In this document: in pieces, positions 54,662-64,000 of the stretch
How positions within the stretch are numbered: position 1 is the first letter of the stretch
How the letters are laid out: the number at the start of each line of letters is the position of its first letter
NCBI RefSeq assembly: GCF_905171765.1
Contig: NC_053397.1
Location: 109,633,295-109,697,294 of the forward strand
Direction of reading: 5' to 3'
Origin: Bufo bufo
Lineage: Eukaryota; Chordata; Amphibia; Anura; Bufonidae
DNA: 64,000 bases
Program-made: the position numbers and the translations under genes
Notes under the pieces: generated by a model
What the model was told of the DNA's origin: nothing
What the model saw: only the letters and a program-made list of their open reading frames with translations
Databases searched by the model: none

Positions 54662-56833
54662 CGGGTAAGAGAGAGACGACAGGAACAACAGTTCTCTTCC
54701 CAGATGGTGGTCCAGCCAGAGGCCTATCCCAGAGACAATGCTGAGGTCTCCACCGAGGAACCCATGCAGGTTGGCATGACCCGAGGGAATCTTCGCCGCA
54801 GACGTGGAGAATGCTTTTACTGTGGAGATTCTGACCATTGGATCAACCAGTGTCCTAAGAAGGTCCTCTCTGTCAAGTCTCCTAAGGCAAGGCAACCTAA
54901 AGACCAGGTACACCCTGAATTTTCTAAATGTAAGCTTTCGGTACCCATTACGATTTCTCTGGGAGTAGATAAATGGCCGGGTAAGGCCTTTATTGATTCT
55001 GGCTCAGCGGCTAGCTTTATTGACTCTGAGTATGCTGTTAGATTGGGTATTCCTATGTTTGCCTTACCAACTCCTATCCATGTCATGGCTATTGATGCTA
55101 CTCCTCTTATTGGTGGTACGGTGAGCTTATGTACCTCGGAGATTTCTCTAACCGTGGGTGTGTGCCACTCAGAGAGATGTTCGCTTCTAGTCCTGGAGAA
55201 CCTACCTGCTGAGGTGGTACTAGGGTTGCCTTGGCTCCGACTACATAACCCCACTATAGATTGGTCCAATGGGGAGTTGGTGAGATGGGGGCCTAAGTGT
55301 GACTCGTGCCTGTCCGTGGTACAGGCTAGGGTCTCAGTAAAGTCTGATACTTTACCCTCTGTTGTTAGAGAATATTCTGATGTATTCTCATCACCAACCC
55401 CGGAGGTTCTACCCCCCCATAGACCTTATGATTGTACCATAGAGCTAGCAGAGGGGGCCAAGTTTCCTAAAGGACGAATTTATAATCTTTCTATGCCCGA
55501 ACGCAAGGCCATGGAAGATTATATTAAGGAGAGCCTTGGTAAAGGGCATATTAGACCTTCTGTCTCTCCTATGGGGGCGGGGTTTTTCTTCGTTAAGAAA
55601 AAAGATGGTGGTCTTAGGCCATGTATCGATTACCGGAGATTAAATAAAATCACTGTCCAGAATAGATACTCCCTCCCATTGATTCCGGATTTATTTAACC
55701 AGGTCCTGGGGGCAACCTGGTTTTCCAAAATTGACCTGAAAGGGGCATACAATCTAATCCGAATCAAGGAGGGAGACGAATGGAAGACGGCGTTCAATAC
55801 TCCGGTAGGACACTTTGAATATCAGGTGATGCCTTTTGGACTCAGCAATGCCCCAGCTGTGTTCCAAAACTTCATGAATGACATTCTTAGGGAGTTCTTA
55901 GGTAAATTTGTTATTGTCTATCTTGACGACATTTTGATATTCTCTCCTGACTTCGAATCCCATGTGTCTCATGTTAGACAAGTATTAGAGGTGTTGAGGG
56001 AGAATCAGCTATCCGCTAAACAAGAGAAATGTGTCTTTGGTGTGCAGGAGATTCTGTTTCTAGGGCATGTTCTGACTCCTCACGCCTTTAAGATGAATCC
56101 TGGTAAGGTACTAGCAATTAAGGAATGGGTAAGACCTTCATCCTTAAAGGCCTTACAACGGTTCTTAGGTTTCGCCAATTACTATCGTAAATTTATTATG
56201 AATTTTTCCGTAATTGCTAAACCGTTGACCGACCTTACTAAGAAAGGGGCGGATTTAGAGAATTGGTCTACTGAGGCCATTTCTTCATTTGAAAAATTAA
56301 AAAAGGCATTCAGTAGCACTCCCATTCTGATCCAGCCTGATCAGGAGAGACCTTTTATTGTGGAGGTGGATGCGTCCGAGGACGGCGCAGGAGCAGTCCT
56401 TTCACAAGGTCCTACCAGCCTCACTAATCTGAGACCATGTGCCTTCTTCTCCAGGAAATTCTCTCCCACGGAGAGAAACTACGACATAGGGAATAGGGAG
56501 CTGCTGGCCATTAAATGGGCATTTGAGGAGTGGAGGCATTTTCTGGAGGGGGCAAGGCATTGTGTAACTGTTGTCACTGACCATAAAAACCTTATGTTTC
56601 TCGAGTCTGCTAAGAGGTTGAATCCCCGTCAAGCCAGATGGGCTCTGTTTTTTACTCGTTTTGATTTTTCCATCACGTTCAGGCCGGGAAGTAAAAATGT
56701 GAAGGCGGACGCATTATCTCGAAGCTTCCAGGCTTTTCAACCTACTGAGGTACCACCTGAATCCATCCTACCAGCAAAAATCTTCTTAGCAGCTCTTACC
56801 CAGGATATCTCGGCTCGCATTAGGTCGGAATAA
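54662..56833 (+). pseudogene. pol: Gypsy zinc knuckle, protease, RT and RNase H
   Basis: The longest open part (ATG at 54704, 709 residues) starts late in Gag. It has the zinc knuckle CFYCGDSDHWINQC, protease FIDSGSAAS, RT with FSKIDLKGAYNL and the YLDDILIFS box, and RNase H with VEVDASEDG, NRELLAIKWA and VTDHKNL. It ends at a TAA (56831-56833) that splits Pol ahead of the integrase. The same frame continues beyond the stop. The catalytic residues named are all present. Confidence 0.95.
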
Positions 56834-58255
56834 CATCTGGCACCGGTATCCACCCCAACAGATAAGTTGTTTGTTCCCGTACAATTTCGTCTCCAGCTGT
56901 TGGGTGAGTGTCACGATTCTGCCTTTTGTGGACATCCGGGTGTTGAGGGCACTAAGGATCTGGTTTCTAGATCTTATTGGTGGCCCACTCTAACTAGGGA
57001 TGTCAAGTCCTATGTGTCAGCCTGTGAGGTTTGTGCCAGGTCCAAGACACCTAGGACTCGCCCTGCTGGTAACCTACGACCCCTACCCATTCCCAGTAGA
57101 CCCTGGTCCCATATCTTGATGGACTTTATAACTGACCTACCGCTGGCGGAGGGTAAGACTGTAGTGTGGGTAGTGGTGGATAGGTTTAGCAAGATGGTCC
57201 ATTTCATTCCCCTGTCTAAACTCCCGAATGCCAAAACCCTGGCGTCTATTTTTGTGAAAGAAATTGTTCGATTGCATGGTATCCCGGAAAATATTGTTTC
57301 AGACAGGGGTGTGCAGTTTGTGTCCAAATTCTGGAGGGCCTTCTGTCAAAGATGTAAAATTTCGTTGTCTTTTTCTTCCGCCTACCATCCTGAGAGGAAT
57401 GGGCAGACTGAACGCCTTAATCAGTCTGTGGAACAATTCCTGAGGTTGTATGTTGCTGATGACCAGCAATTATGGGTCAAATTCCTTCCGTTGGCTGAAT
57501 TTGCTCTGAATAACCGTGTCAATTCTTCTGCTGGGGTCTCCCCTTTCTTTTGTAACCATGGTTTTCATCCCCGTTTTCATTCTGGGTCGTCCGTCTCCTC
57601 CTCTAACCCTGAAGCTGATAAACTCTCCTCCGAACTGTGCACAGTTTGGGCCCGGGTTCAATCGAACCTAGAAAAGGCTCAATGTTCTCAAAAACTCAAG
57701 GCCGATAGGAGACGTTCAAGGGGGGTAAACTTTCAGGTTGGGGATAAAGTATGGTTGTCCTCCAAGAATCTATCTCTCAAGGTAACTTCTAAAAAATTTG
57801 CTCCTCGTTTTATTGGACCATATAAGATCACGGAAGTGGTTAACCCGGTATCTTTTAGGTTGGAGCTGCCTGAGTCATTCCACATTCATAATGTGTTCCA
57901 TAAATCTCTGCTTAAAAAATATTTTGAACCGGTAGTACCATCAAAATCCTCGCCTCCGCCATTTCTTGTTAATGATGCTGTCGAGTATGTGGTGTCTAAA
58001 ATAGTGGATGTCAGGAAGGTGCGTAATTCCTTGCAGTACCTGATTCACTGGAAGGGGTATGGACCTGAAGAGAGATCTTGGGTACCTGCCAGGGAGGTTC
58101 ATGCTCCTAGACTTGTTCGTAAATTTCATTTAGAACACCCTGAAAAGCCATCGCCTGAAGTCTTGGGTCCGGTGGCCACTTGTAAAAGGGGGGGTACTGT
58201 CACGGGGTTCCGAAGGTGCACTCGGTCCCCCATTGCCCGCAGAACTGTTGCTTAG
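56834..58255 (+). pseudogene. pol: Gypsy integrase with chromodomain
   Basis: It lies in frame with the preceding part. The zinc-binding module is HDSAFCGHPG to CEVCARSK. The catalytic triad is in LMDFITDLP, VSDRGVQF and NGQTERLNQS. A GPYKI module and a C-terminal chromodomain follow (YVVSKIVDVRKVRNSLQYLI to ERSWVPAREVH), which in chromoviruses steers integration to modified histones. The frame runs a short way into the 3' LTR. Separated from RT by one stop codon, it cannot be made as part of Pol. Confidence 0.95.
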
Positions 58256-58892
58256 CTTTTGGAATGAGGTTCTGTGTTTGACCTCATTCCCAGGGCGGCT
58301 TTACTAGCTGGGTGGCTCCTTGCTCCTAAGTCTGCCTTGAGCGCCGAGCTGATCACTCGGTGCTCGACTGGTTGGTCTGTCGGTCATGTGACGCTGGCCA
58401 CGTCACATGACCCTCACTCCCCACTATAAATACAGGCAGCCTGCTGGCTACAGGTTGCCTGTTAATTTCTAGGCTCCTGGCTATTTGTTGGACTGCTGAA
58501 TACTTACCTGATCCTGTTCCTTGACCATCCTTTTGCCTGATCCTCCTGTACTGCGCATCCGTCCTGGTATTGTGACCTCGGCTCCCACCTGACTACTCTC
58601 TTAGGACTCCTCTTGTACTTCTCTGCTCTCCTGGTATTTATGACCCCGGCTTCTCCTGACAATTTTCTGCTTGCTCCATTTGTACTTTGCAGCTTTCCTG
58701 GTATTGACTCGGTCCGTTCACGTCCTGTTGTTTGTCTGTCTGTCATCCCTGCACTTACTCCAAGTTAGGGATTGCCGTCCAGTTGTCCCCTGTCATTAGG
58801 ACTCGCGAGGCAAGTAGGCAGGGCCAGGGGTAAGGGTGGAGCGCAGTGGTCACTTCCCTTCCCCCTGTGTGTGTGTGTACGCGACCGTTACA
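58198..58892 (+). repeat. 3' LTR of chromodomain Gypsy element
   Basis: It begins TGTCACGGGG after the purine-rich tract AAAAGGGGGGGTAC (58184-58197). It differs from the 5' LTR by about 1 per cent. Confidence 0.93.
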
Positions 58893-59018
58893 CTATTATC
58901 CCGGGAGAACGGAGCGGCGCCCGGGGATAATAGTAAGTGCAGTGAGATCCCCGGGCACCGCTCTATATGGCAGCATACTTGGTTCACATAGTTTATACAG
59001 GTGAAAGGTCCTCTTTAA

Positions 59019-59320
59019 GCTTGCGCACATTGGATTGCTGGACACCTAGAGTTGTTTCTTGGCCAGGCATTCCATTATCAATGGCTGACAAGAAAACGGA
59101 GAAGAAAGAATTTGAGCAATAAGTGATGGAGATCATTAGAAAGACAATGGGGAAGATTTATTAAAACTGGTGTAAAAGAAAACTGGCTTAGTTACTCATA
59201 GCAACCAATTAGATTCCACTTTTATTTTTCAGACTATGATATATCATGGTGGGCTCCTTGTCCCCCTCCCGATTTCTTGCTTTTCTATAGAGTCTACGTT
59301 TGTGTTTGAATGCCCACGGC
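59019..59320. repeat. Dispersed repeat pieces
   Basis: 59150-59230 (GGAAGATTTATTAAAACTGG and CATAGCAACCAATTAGATTCC) is a phrase that I recognise as a common frog repeat. 59236-59275 is shared with 41700-41735 in opposite orientation. No gene is visible. Confidence 0.5.
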
Positions 59321-60503
59321 CAGGGCTTTTTTTCTCAGAGAAAAGGTGGTGGAACTCACCCCCCCTGCCCTGGCCACGCCCCTACCCACCCCTAGGACCG
59401 CCCCCTAAAACCGCCCCTTTAGAGAATAGGGATACACTGTGCCACACAATACTGTATATTGTGTGGCACAGTGTAGAGGTATACTGTGTGGCACAGTGTA
59501 GAGGTATACTGTATATTGTGTGGCACAGTGTAGCGGTATACTGTATATTGTGTGGCACAGTGTATGCTATATGTCTATAACATAAACATATTTCACATGA
59601 AAACTTAATGTTACTTGGCTTGGCCCTTGGGGATCTCGGACACCACTTCAACACTTTGGCCAGGGGCTCGGCGGAGCTGATGTTGTGTTTTATCCTAATG
59701 AGAGAGATTTCATAATAAGGATTTGGAGAAGGGGCTGAGGGGTCACAGAGCAGGGAGAGACTGGTGCTGCTACTAGGGGGGTCATACCATGGGGGAGCAA
59801 TAAAGCCCACCATAATGCCCCTTAGTACAAATAATTCTCCTTATAATGTGACAATGCAAAAAATACCCCCTTATGCCCCCAGTTGAGCTAATGTCCCCAT
59901 AATGTGCCAGTATAAAATACCCCTATATAGTGCCCCTAGTAAATGCCCCCATAGTGCTCCTCTCCCCCTTCCTCCTAGTGCCCCCCATAATGTACCAGTA
60001 TAAAATGCCCCATATATCGTGCCCCTGTAGATGCTCTCAGTGTCCCCCATAATTTTCAAGTATAAAATACCCCTTCTTAGTGCCCCCCGTAGATGACTCC
60101 ATAGTACTCCTCTTCCCCATAGTACCCACCATGTGTCCCAGTATAAAATGCTACTGTACAGAGCCCCCCATATAAAATACCCCTAGTGCCTGCAGCCTAT
60201 CAGAGGAAGGGGAAGGGACACGCCTCTCCCTCCCCTGCACCGCCGCAGCACAGGCATATTACTATGGAGATGAGCGCAATGGAAGCGCTCATCTCCCTGT
60301 GCCCGGCGGCGGCTCACTTGGGGGGGGGGGCATTTTAGTTGGGGGGGCACAGCGTGATGTAGGGGGGGCCATGGCCCCCTCTGGCCCCCCCTGGCGACGC
60401 CACTGCTAAGCAGCGGGCCGGCTGGGCCCAGTAACTAAAGGGGGTGGGGGAAAATAGGTGGCGGAACGCCGTTACGGGGCGTTCCGCCAGAAAAAAAGCC
60501 ATG
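59321..60503. mobile_element. Non-autonomous hAT element, chimeric interior
   Basis: It begins CAGGGCTTTTTTTC and ends GAAAAAAAGCCATG, with a perfect 8-bp duplication CCCACGGC (59313-59320 and 60504-60511). The interior from about 59560 to 60400 is related to the hAT at 43003-44993, including CTTGGGGATCTCGG and GTGCCAGTATAAAATACC, and shows a CAGTGGCG-type end near 60393. So one hAT family carries most of another. A 30-base repeat with GTGTGGCACAGTGTA lies at 59440-59565. Confidence 0.88.
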
Positions 60504-60835
60504 CCCACGGCTTATTTTCAGTCTAAAGTTCTTGCACATGGCAATGGTTTTGTGTTTACGCACTGTGAACTGAAGAATGGGAGATACTCACACTCTCTGT
60601 ACAGAGCTAACAGCAGGTTGACTTAGGTCTGGTAAATTTTGAGTCTGCAACTGCAGTATCAGTGGAATCACAAGTTCCAAGCTGATCATAGTTGCAGATC
60701 TGCTTCAGCAAGCATTTTCTGAGGTTCTGGCTATATGTTGTCTATGCTCTTTATTGCACCTAGTCATCAACATCTTTCTCTAAAGATGATATAAAGCCAT
60801 GGCACTCCAATATTTCTTAATCTTCTCTTATTTTA
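60504..60835. other. No recognised gene
   Basis: This is host sequence or old repeat right of the hAT element. I see nothing specific in it. Confidence 0.4.
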
Positions 60836-60959
60836 TTGCACCAAACACAGCGACGTTTTGACCTTACAATACAATACCACCACATTGAACATTTAAATAC
60901 TTCCACAATACCTCTCATTGGTTACATGTTTCCCCACCTACATTAACCCCTCCTGCTTC

Positions 60960-61650
60960 TCAATCAACAGTTTACACTTTCATACAATTTGTAACTGATC
61001 TCCTGGCACCCCGACTGGGTACTTCCGTTGATGGATATTCCTAGTGCTTCCGAGGGCTCCAAGCACTCCGCTCGACACTGTAACCACCACAGGAACAAGG
61101 AACAGCAACAGCTCTTACAAGAGCTAGGGGTTATATCCAGGGGAGTATACAGCGTATAGCAATCCCCACACACATGAGACGAGGCTCTATGTTGAAGGCC
61201 AAAACAGGAACTCACTTTATTGAAGATTAACTCAGTATATATACAGTTCAAGAAGTCTAACATAAATCAATCAACCGTAAACAACATGCAAACAGACATC
61301 TTCACCCCCTCAATAATGAATGAAAAGGGAGAGAGGAGACACATGTGATGGGATTATCTCCTGAGTGTATCATAGGGTGATCTACTCATCTAGGATTCGG
61401 CTGCTCCTAGAGTCAGCTATATTAATCCCATCACTAACACAACCAGTGGGAGTCTCAGTGCAGAGTTAACCCTTTTTGTGTTGCTGAATTCACACCCTGC
61501 ACCTTTAATGGGCAATAGGAAATATGTGGCATATAAATTCCACACATAAATCAGGGTTCATAGTTCCTTGTAACCCCAAAAGGTCCGAGGGGGGTCTCCA
61601 TAGTTCTGGGTCCATAGTCCGTAGGAAGGAGGCTGGCCCTCAGGCTTCTC
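60960..61650 (-). repeat. Possible LTR-like insertion in the PLE 3' region
   Basis: The minus strand has CTTCAATAAAGTGAG near 61215 as a polyadenylation-like signal and an upstream AT-rich TATATATACTGAG. The stretch does not resemble PLE sequence. I could not define the ends or a target duplication, so its nature is open. Confidence 0.3.
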
Positions 61651-62879
61651 CAGCAGCCCCAGTGACTGTTCAGTCCATCAGACAATTATTTATCCCATTC
61701 ACATACCGTGCCACATGCTGCGGGAATTTCCCCCTGTATCCTCATTTTCAAATTTCCTACCGCCAAATACTAAATGATTGGCGTCCTTCAATCCCCATTG
61801 CGCATGCATCCTGACGTCGTCCTGCACTTCCGCCCTAGAGCGGACACTTGATAGTTCTCATCCCCTGGGTTCCGTCATCTCGCGATCGTATAGGCAAACC
61901 TTCGGTCACCTGACTCGATCATCTGACCCTGAGTCACTATGACGCTGTGTCTCACTTGTGCTCCGTCAATCACCTGACTCCTGATTGCTCGGTTACTAGA
62001 CGCTAAGTCAAATTAGCAGCAGATTTCTGGAAATCCACGGTCTAAAAATGTATTATGTGTAGGGAAAACAATGCGATCATTATGTTGCCCTTGTGGTCAA
62101 GATTCACCAATTTGGCATTCCATTTATAATCCACTTATAGTAGGATTTCATTGGGGACACCTCTAGGAACTCTTTCGCGTCCTTTTATCAAAACGGGTCA
62201 TCCAGGGCGTATATTTGGCTGTGTGACAGGTAGTCCACCATCCACTACTAGATTGGTAAATAGACCCCATGCGCTGGTGGATCACCCCCAGATCCTGGAG
62301 TCATCCAATCTTACTATCACATTAATACCTATGGGATCTACAGCCGATGGATGGCTCCAACCCAAGTACTGGAGAAGAGTCTACCCCCTCGGCTGTCCCT
62401 CAAAGTCTTTGCAGACATACCTGTACCTTTTTCATCCAGCCATTCCGCCACAACATCCCTGTTTTATAGATATTTTTATTTTTAGCATTAACTTGGTTCA
62501 TCCTAAGATGTAACACCCAATGAATCTCCCCATATTAAAAATTATTCATATTATTTCTTATCTGTACTTCTGTCCCCAAAGGGCATGTCACAGTGACCGC
62601 ATGTATCCCAAAAAAATATGATAGTATTTCTACTGCCAATTTACTTTTGGTAAATATATTCCTCCAAAATCCCTCACCAGGGGTCCAAGTTCTATACTCT
62701 ATAATCCAAGTTCAATCTTCCCACAGCATGTGCATAGTTTCTCCTAAAATTGGAGATAAAGAAGGGTTAATTATAGTTAAAAACACGGCTAATAGCCGGG
62801 TACCTTTACCTAAATTACTAAAACACACATTTTTTTATGGGGTTCAGAAAAGAGAGCACACCTTAAATTCCCTATTCAG

Positions 62880-63210
62880 ACCTTTTGGTTCCATGGTATC
62901 TAATTCAAAGATCTATCTTAGTTCCTTCTTTTTCAACAATTTTTCCCTATCACCTCCTCTCCTGAGTGGGGGAACACCATGTATGATCCTGTATCTCAAT
63001 TGTGAAATATTATGGCGGTATCTCCAAAAAATTTCTGGTACAGGTAGCTCTACTTCATCCCCATTATCCTGATTCTGTTGATTCTGTCTCTTAGTTAATA
63101 GCCTTTGGACTGTGTATCTGTGCTTATTGATTCTATTCTTGCAAGGCTGCGTGGTCTCCCCAATATATAGGAGGCCACACAGACATTGCAAGCTATATAT
63201 TACAAAGTCT
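62880..63210 (-). pseudogene. PLE GIY-YIG endonuclease domain
   Basis: MQCLCGLLYIGETTQPCKN contains the GIY-YIG-type motif as LLYIG, followed by RINKHR with the conserved Arg. This domain nicks target DNA for priming in Penelope-like elements. The C-terminal part (PEIFWRYRHNISQLRYRII) is followed by a TAG, and the same frame resumes with IFELDTMEPKGLN, so one stop truncates the end. It starts directly behind a truncated RT. Confidence 0.88.
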
Positions 63211-63249
63211 GAATTACAGGTGTAGTAATCATTAATTCTTTACTTTTTT

Positions 63250-63560
63250 CCAGTTCTCGGGTGACATTAGCATATGTCGGGGCCACGTTGGACCCCATCG
63301 CAGTACCCTCCGTAATCCGATCTCTCAAGGGCCCATTTAACTGCCTTCAAGCCCAGTTCGTGATTTATGCTAGTATAAAGACTTGTAACGTCAAAAGATA
63401 CTAGCACATCACCTTCTTCAAATCCAATGGTACTAATCCTAGACAAGAAATCCGTAGTATCTCTCAAATAGGATTTAGTCTCCACTGCATATGGTCTTAG
63501 TATTTTATCCAGGAAGATAGCCGCATTAGAGAATACGGAACCTATGCCTGACACTATCAG
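63250..63560 (-). pseudogene. PLE reverse transcriptase, N-terminal half
   Basis: VSGIGSVFSNAAIFLDKIL, SYLRDTTDFLSRI, and VSFDVTSLYTSINHELG with the first catalytic Asp region are typical of Penelope-type RT. A frameshift follows, after which the next frame reads EGTAMGSNVAPTYANV, the next conserved RT motif. From there the sequence passes directly to the endonuclease, so the palm part with the YxDD box is deleted. Confidence 0.88.
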
Positions 63561-63993
63561 GTGTCCAGGGGGGTCCCTTCATCCCTTCTAGATTTTCGGG
63601 AGGACATATAGCAGAGGAGTCACTGGATTCTGTGGTGCGAGGTAGGTATGCAGGTACTCATCTATCAGGTCATTTGCAAAAGTATTATCTGCCAATAACC
63701 TGATTTTACATATAATAGTCCATTTCTGGTCCTGTTTCAATGGTCTGTAAACAAATACCAATAAGTGATGAGATGATCTGCAAAGATATGACATTGAAAA
63801 ATGCGGGTTTATTTCTGAAGAGTGATTTCCAGCCTCCTGTATATAATAAGGCAATTGATACATTTGTCTCCCTTGTCAGATCGGAGATAGAGAGACTCAG
63901 AAAAAAGTCTGGGTGTCTCAATGTCTCGAATCTGACTAGGGGAGAGAAGGTAGCTTTATCAACATTAAAGAACAGGAAAGAAATAACCATCAA
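63561..63993 (-). pseudogene. PLE 5' coding part, decayed
   Basis: The minus strand has LLADNTFANDLIDEYLHTY and TPLLYVLPKI, the approach to the RT domain, followed by two stops within the PKI...KG...RDPPG stretch. Several frames overlap here, which shows indels. The gene continues outside the window. Confidence 0.7.
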
Positions 63994-64000
63994 GAGGGCA

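Larger units (their letters stand above)
53313..58892 (+). mobile_element. Gypsy chromovirus with stops in the reading frame
   Basis: The LTRs are 703 bases (53313-54015) and 695 bases (58198-58892), TG to CA, with a perfect 5-bp duplication CTATT (53308-53312 and 58893-58897). By eye they differ at about seven positions plus a (TG) repeat and a C run, so the insertion is older than the one at 48.6 kb. Gag and Pol share one frame, broken by four in-frame stops. It has all enzyme domains and a C-terminal chromodomain, as in vertebrate chromoviruses of sushi type. Confidence 0.95.
53223..59018. mobile_element. Short T2-like MITE split by a Gypsy element
   Basis: The outer ends are TTAAAGAGGACCTTTCACC (53223) and its complement GGTGAAAGGTCCTCTTTAA (to 59018). 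The arms pair through TATAAACTATGTGAACC. The central part is an inner hairpin with CTATTATCCCGGG and CCCGGGGATAATAG. The Gypsy element entered at the CTATT at its edge. Confidence 0.88.
60836..63993 (-). mobile_element. Decayed Penelope-like element
   Basis: On the minus strand, remnants of reverse transcriptase (63993 to about 63250) are followed by a GIY-YIG endonuclease (63191-62913), a GC-rich 3' part near 61790-62030, and a tail with GGTCAAAACGTCGCTGTG and GTGCAATAAAATAAG (60876-60832). The domain order RT then GIY-YIG is specific to Penelope-like elements. The RT is missing its catalytic middle. The tail resembles what remains when a hammerhead motif loses its stem II. The element continues beyond the right edge. 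Confidence 0.85.

Noticed and set aside
54245..56833. Programmed stop-codon readthrough in the 53-kb Gypsy element
   Set aside because: Readthrough at a single gag-pol border is known in retroelements, but here four stops are scattered inside gag and between RNase H and integrase. Mutational decay is simpler.

Overview
The window looks like a piece of a frog (anuran amphibian) genome with no host gene. Nearly every recognisable stretch is a transposable element or a remnant of one. The anuran assignment is inference. It rests on T2/Kolobok-type MITEs ending in TTAAAGG, hAT elements with GAGCGAA-type ends, a CR1 LINE, Penelope-like elements (PLEs) with hammerhead-like motifs, and several long-terminal-repeat (LTR) elements of the Ty3/Gypsy group. 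I see no rRNA gene, no functional tRNA gene, no CRISPR array and no exon structure of a cellular gene. The species cannot be named from sequence alone.

Layout: 1-1376 is a large inverted repeat followed by a PLE-like 3' tail. 1377-3335 is a tandem palindromic array plus a dispersed repeat body, seen again at 32.9-35.1 kb. 3332-7126 is a 3.8-kb foldback whose loop holds a hammerhead-like motif, a T2 MITE and a hAT element. 7482-9310 is a 5'-truncated CR1 LINE. 10438-18359 is a complete minus-strand Ty3/Gypsy element with apparently identical LTRs and open gag and pol. 18.7-22.1 kb is a Tc1 stub cut by a decayed hAT. 22.9-29.9 kb is a minus-strand hAT transposon broken by a T2 MITE, a PLE tail and an LTR piece. 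29.97-38.8 kb contains one old Tc1 element torn into pieces by later insertions. 39.6-40.7 kb is a Tc1-like element with an in-frame deletion. 41-46.7 kb holds decayed repeats and a hAT element with a large minisatellite. 46.7-48.4 kb is the start of another hAT. 48.4-52.1 kb and 53.2-59.0 kb are two T2-type MITEs, each split by a Gypsy element with perfect 5-bp target duplications. 59.3-60.5 kb is another non-autonomous hAT. 60.8-64 kb is a decayed minus-strand PLE.

The genes do not form a pathway. Their relations are those of nesting, which gives relative ages: old Tc1, hAT and PLE copies were interrupted by MITEs, and these were interrupted in turn by Gypsy elements. The youngest insertions appear to be the Gypsy elements at 10.4-18.4 kb and 48.6-51.8 kb, whose LTR pairs look identical by eye. 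The most interesting items are recurring hammerhead-like motifs tied to foldback structures, a recent Gypsy copy whose open frame joins Gag-protease-partial RT directly to a chromodomain, and a MITE captured and amplified inside a tandem array with one unit flipped.
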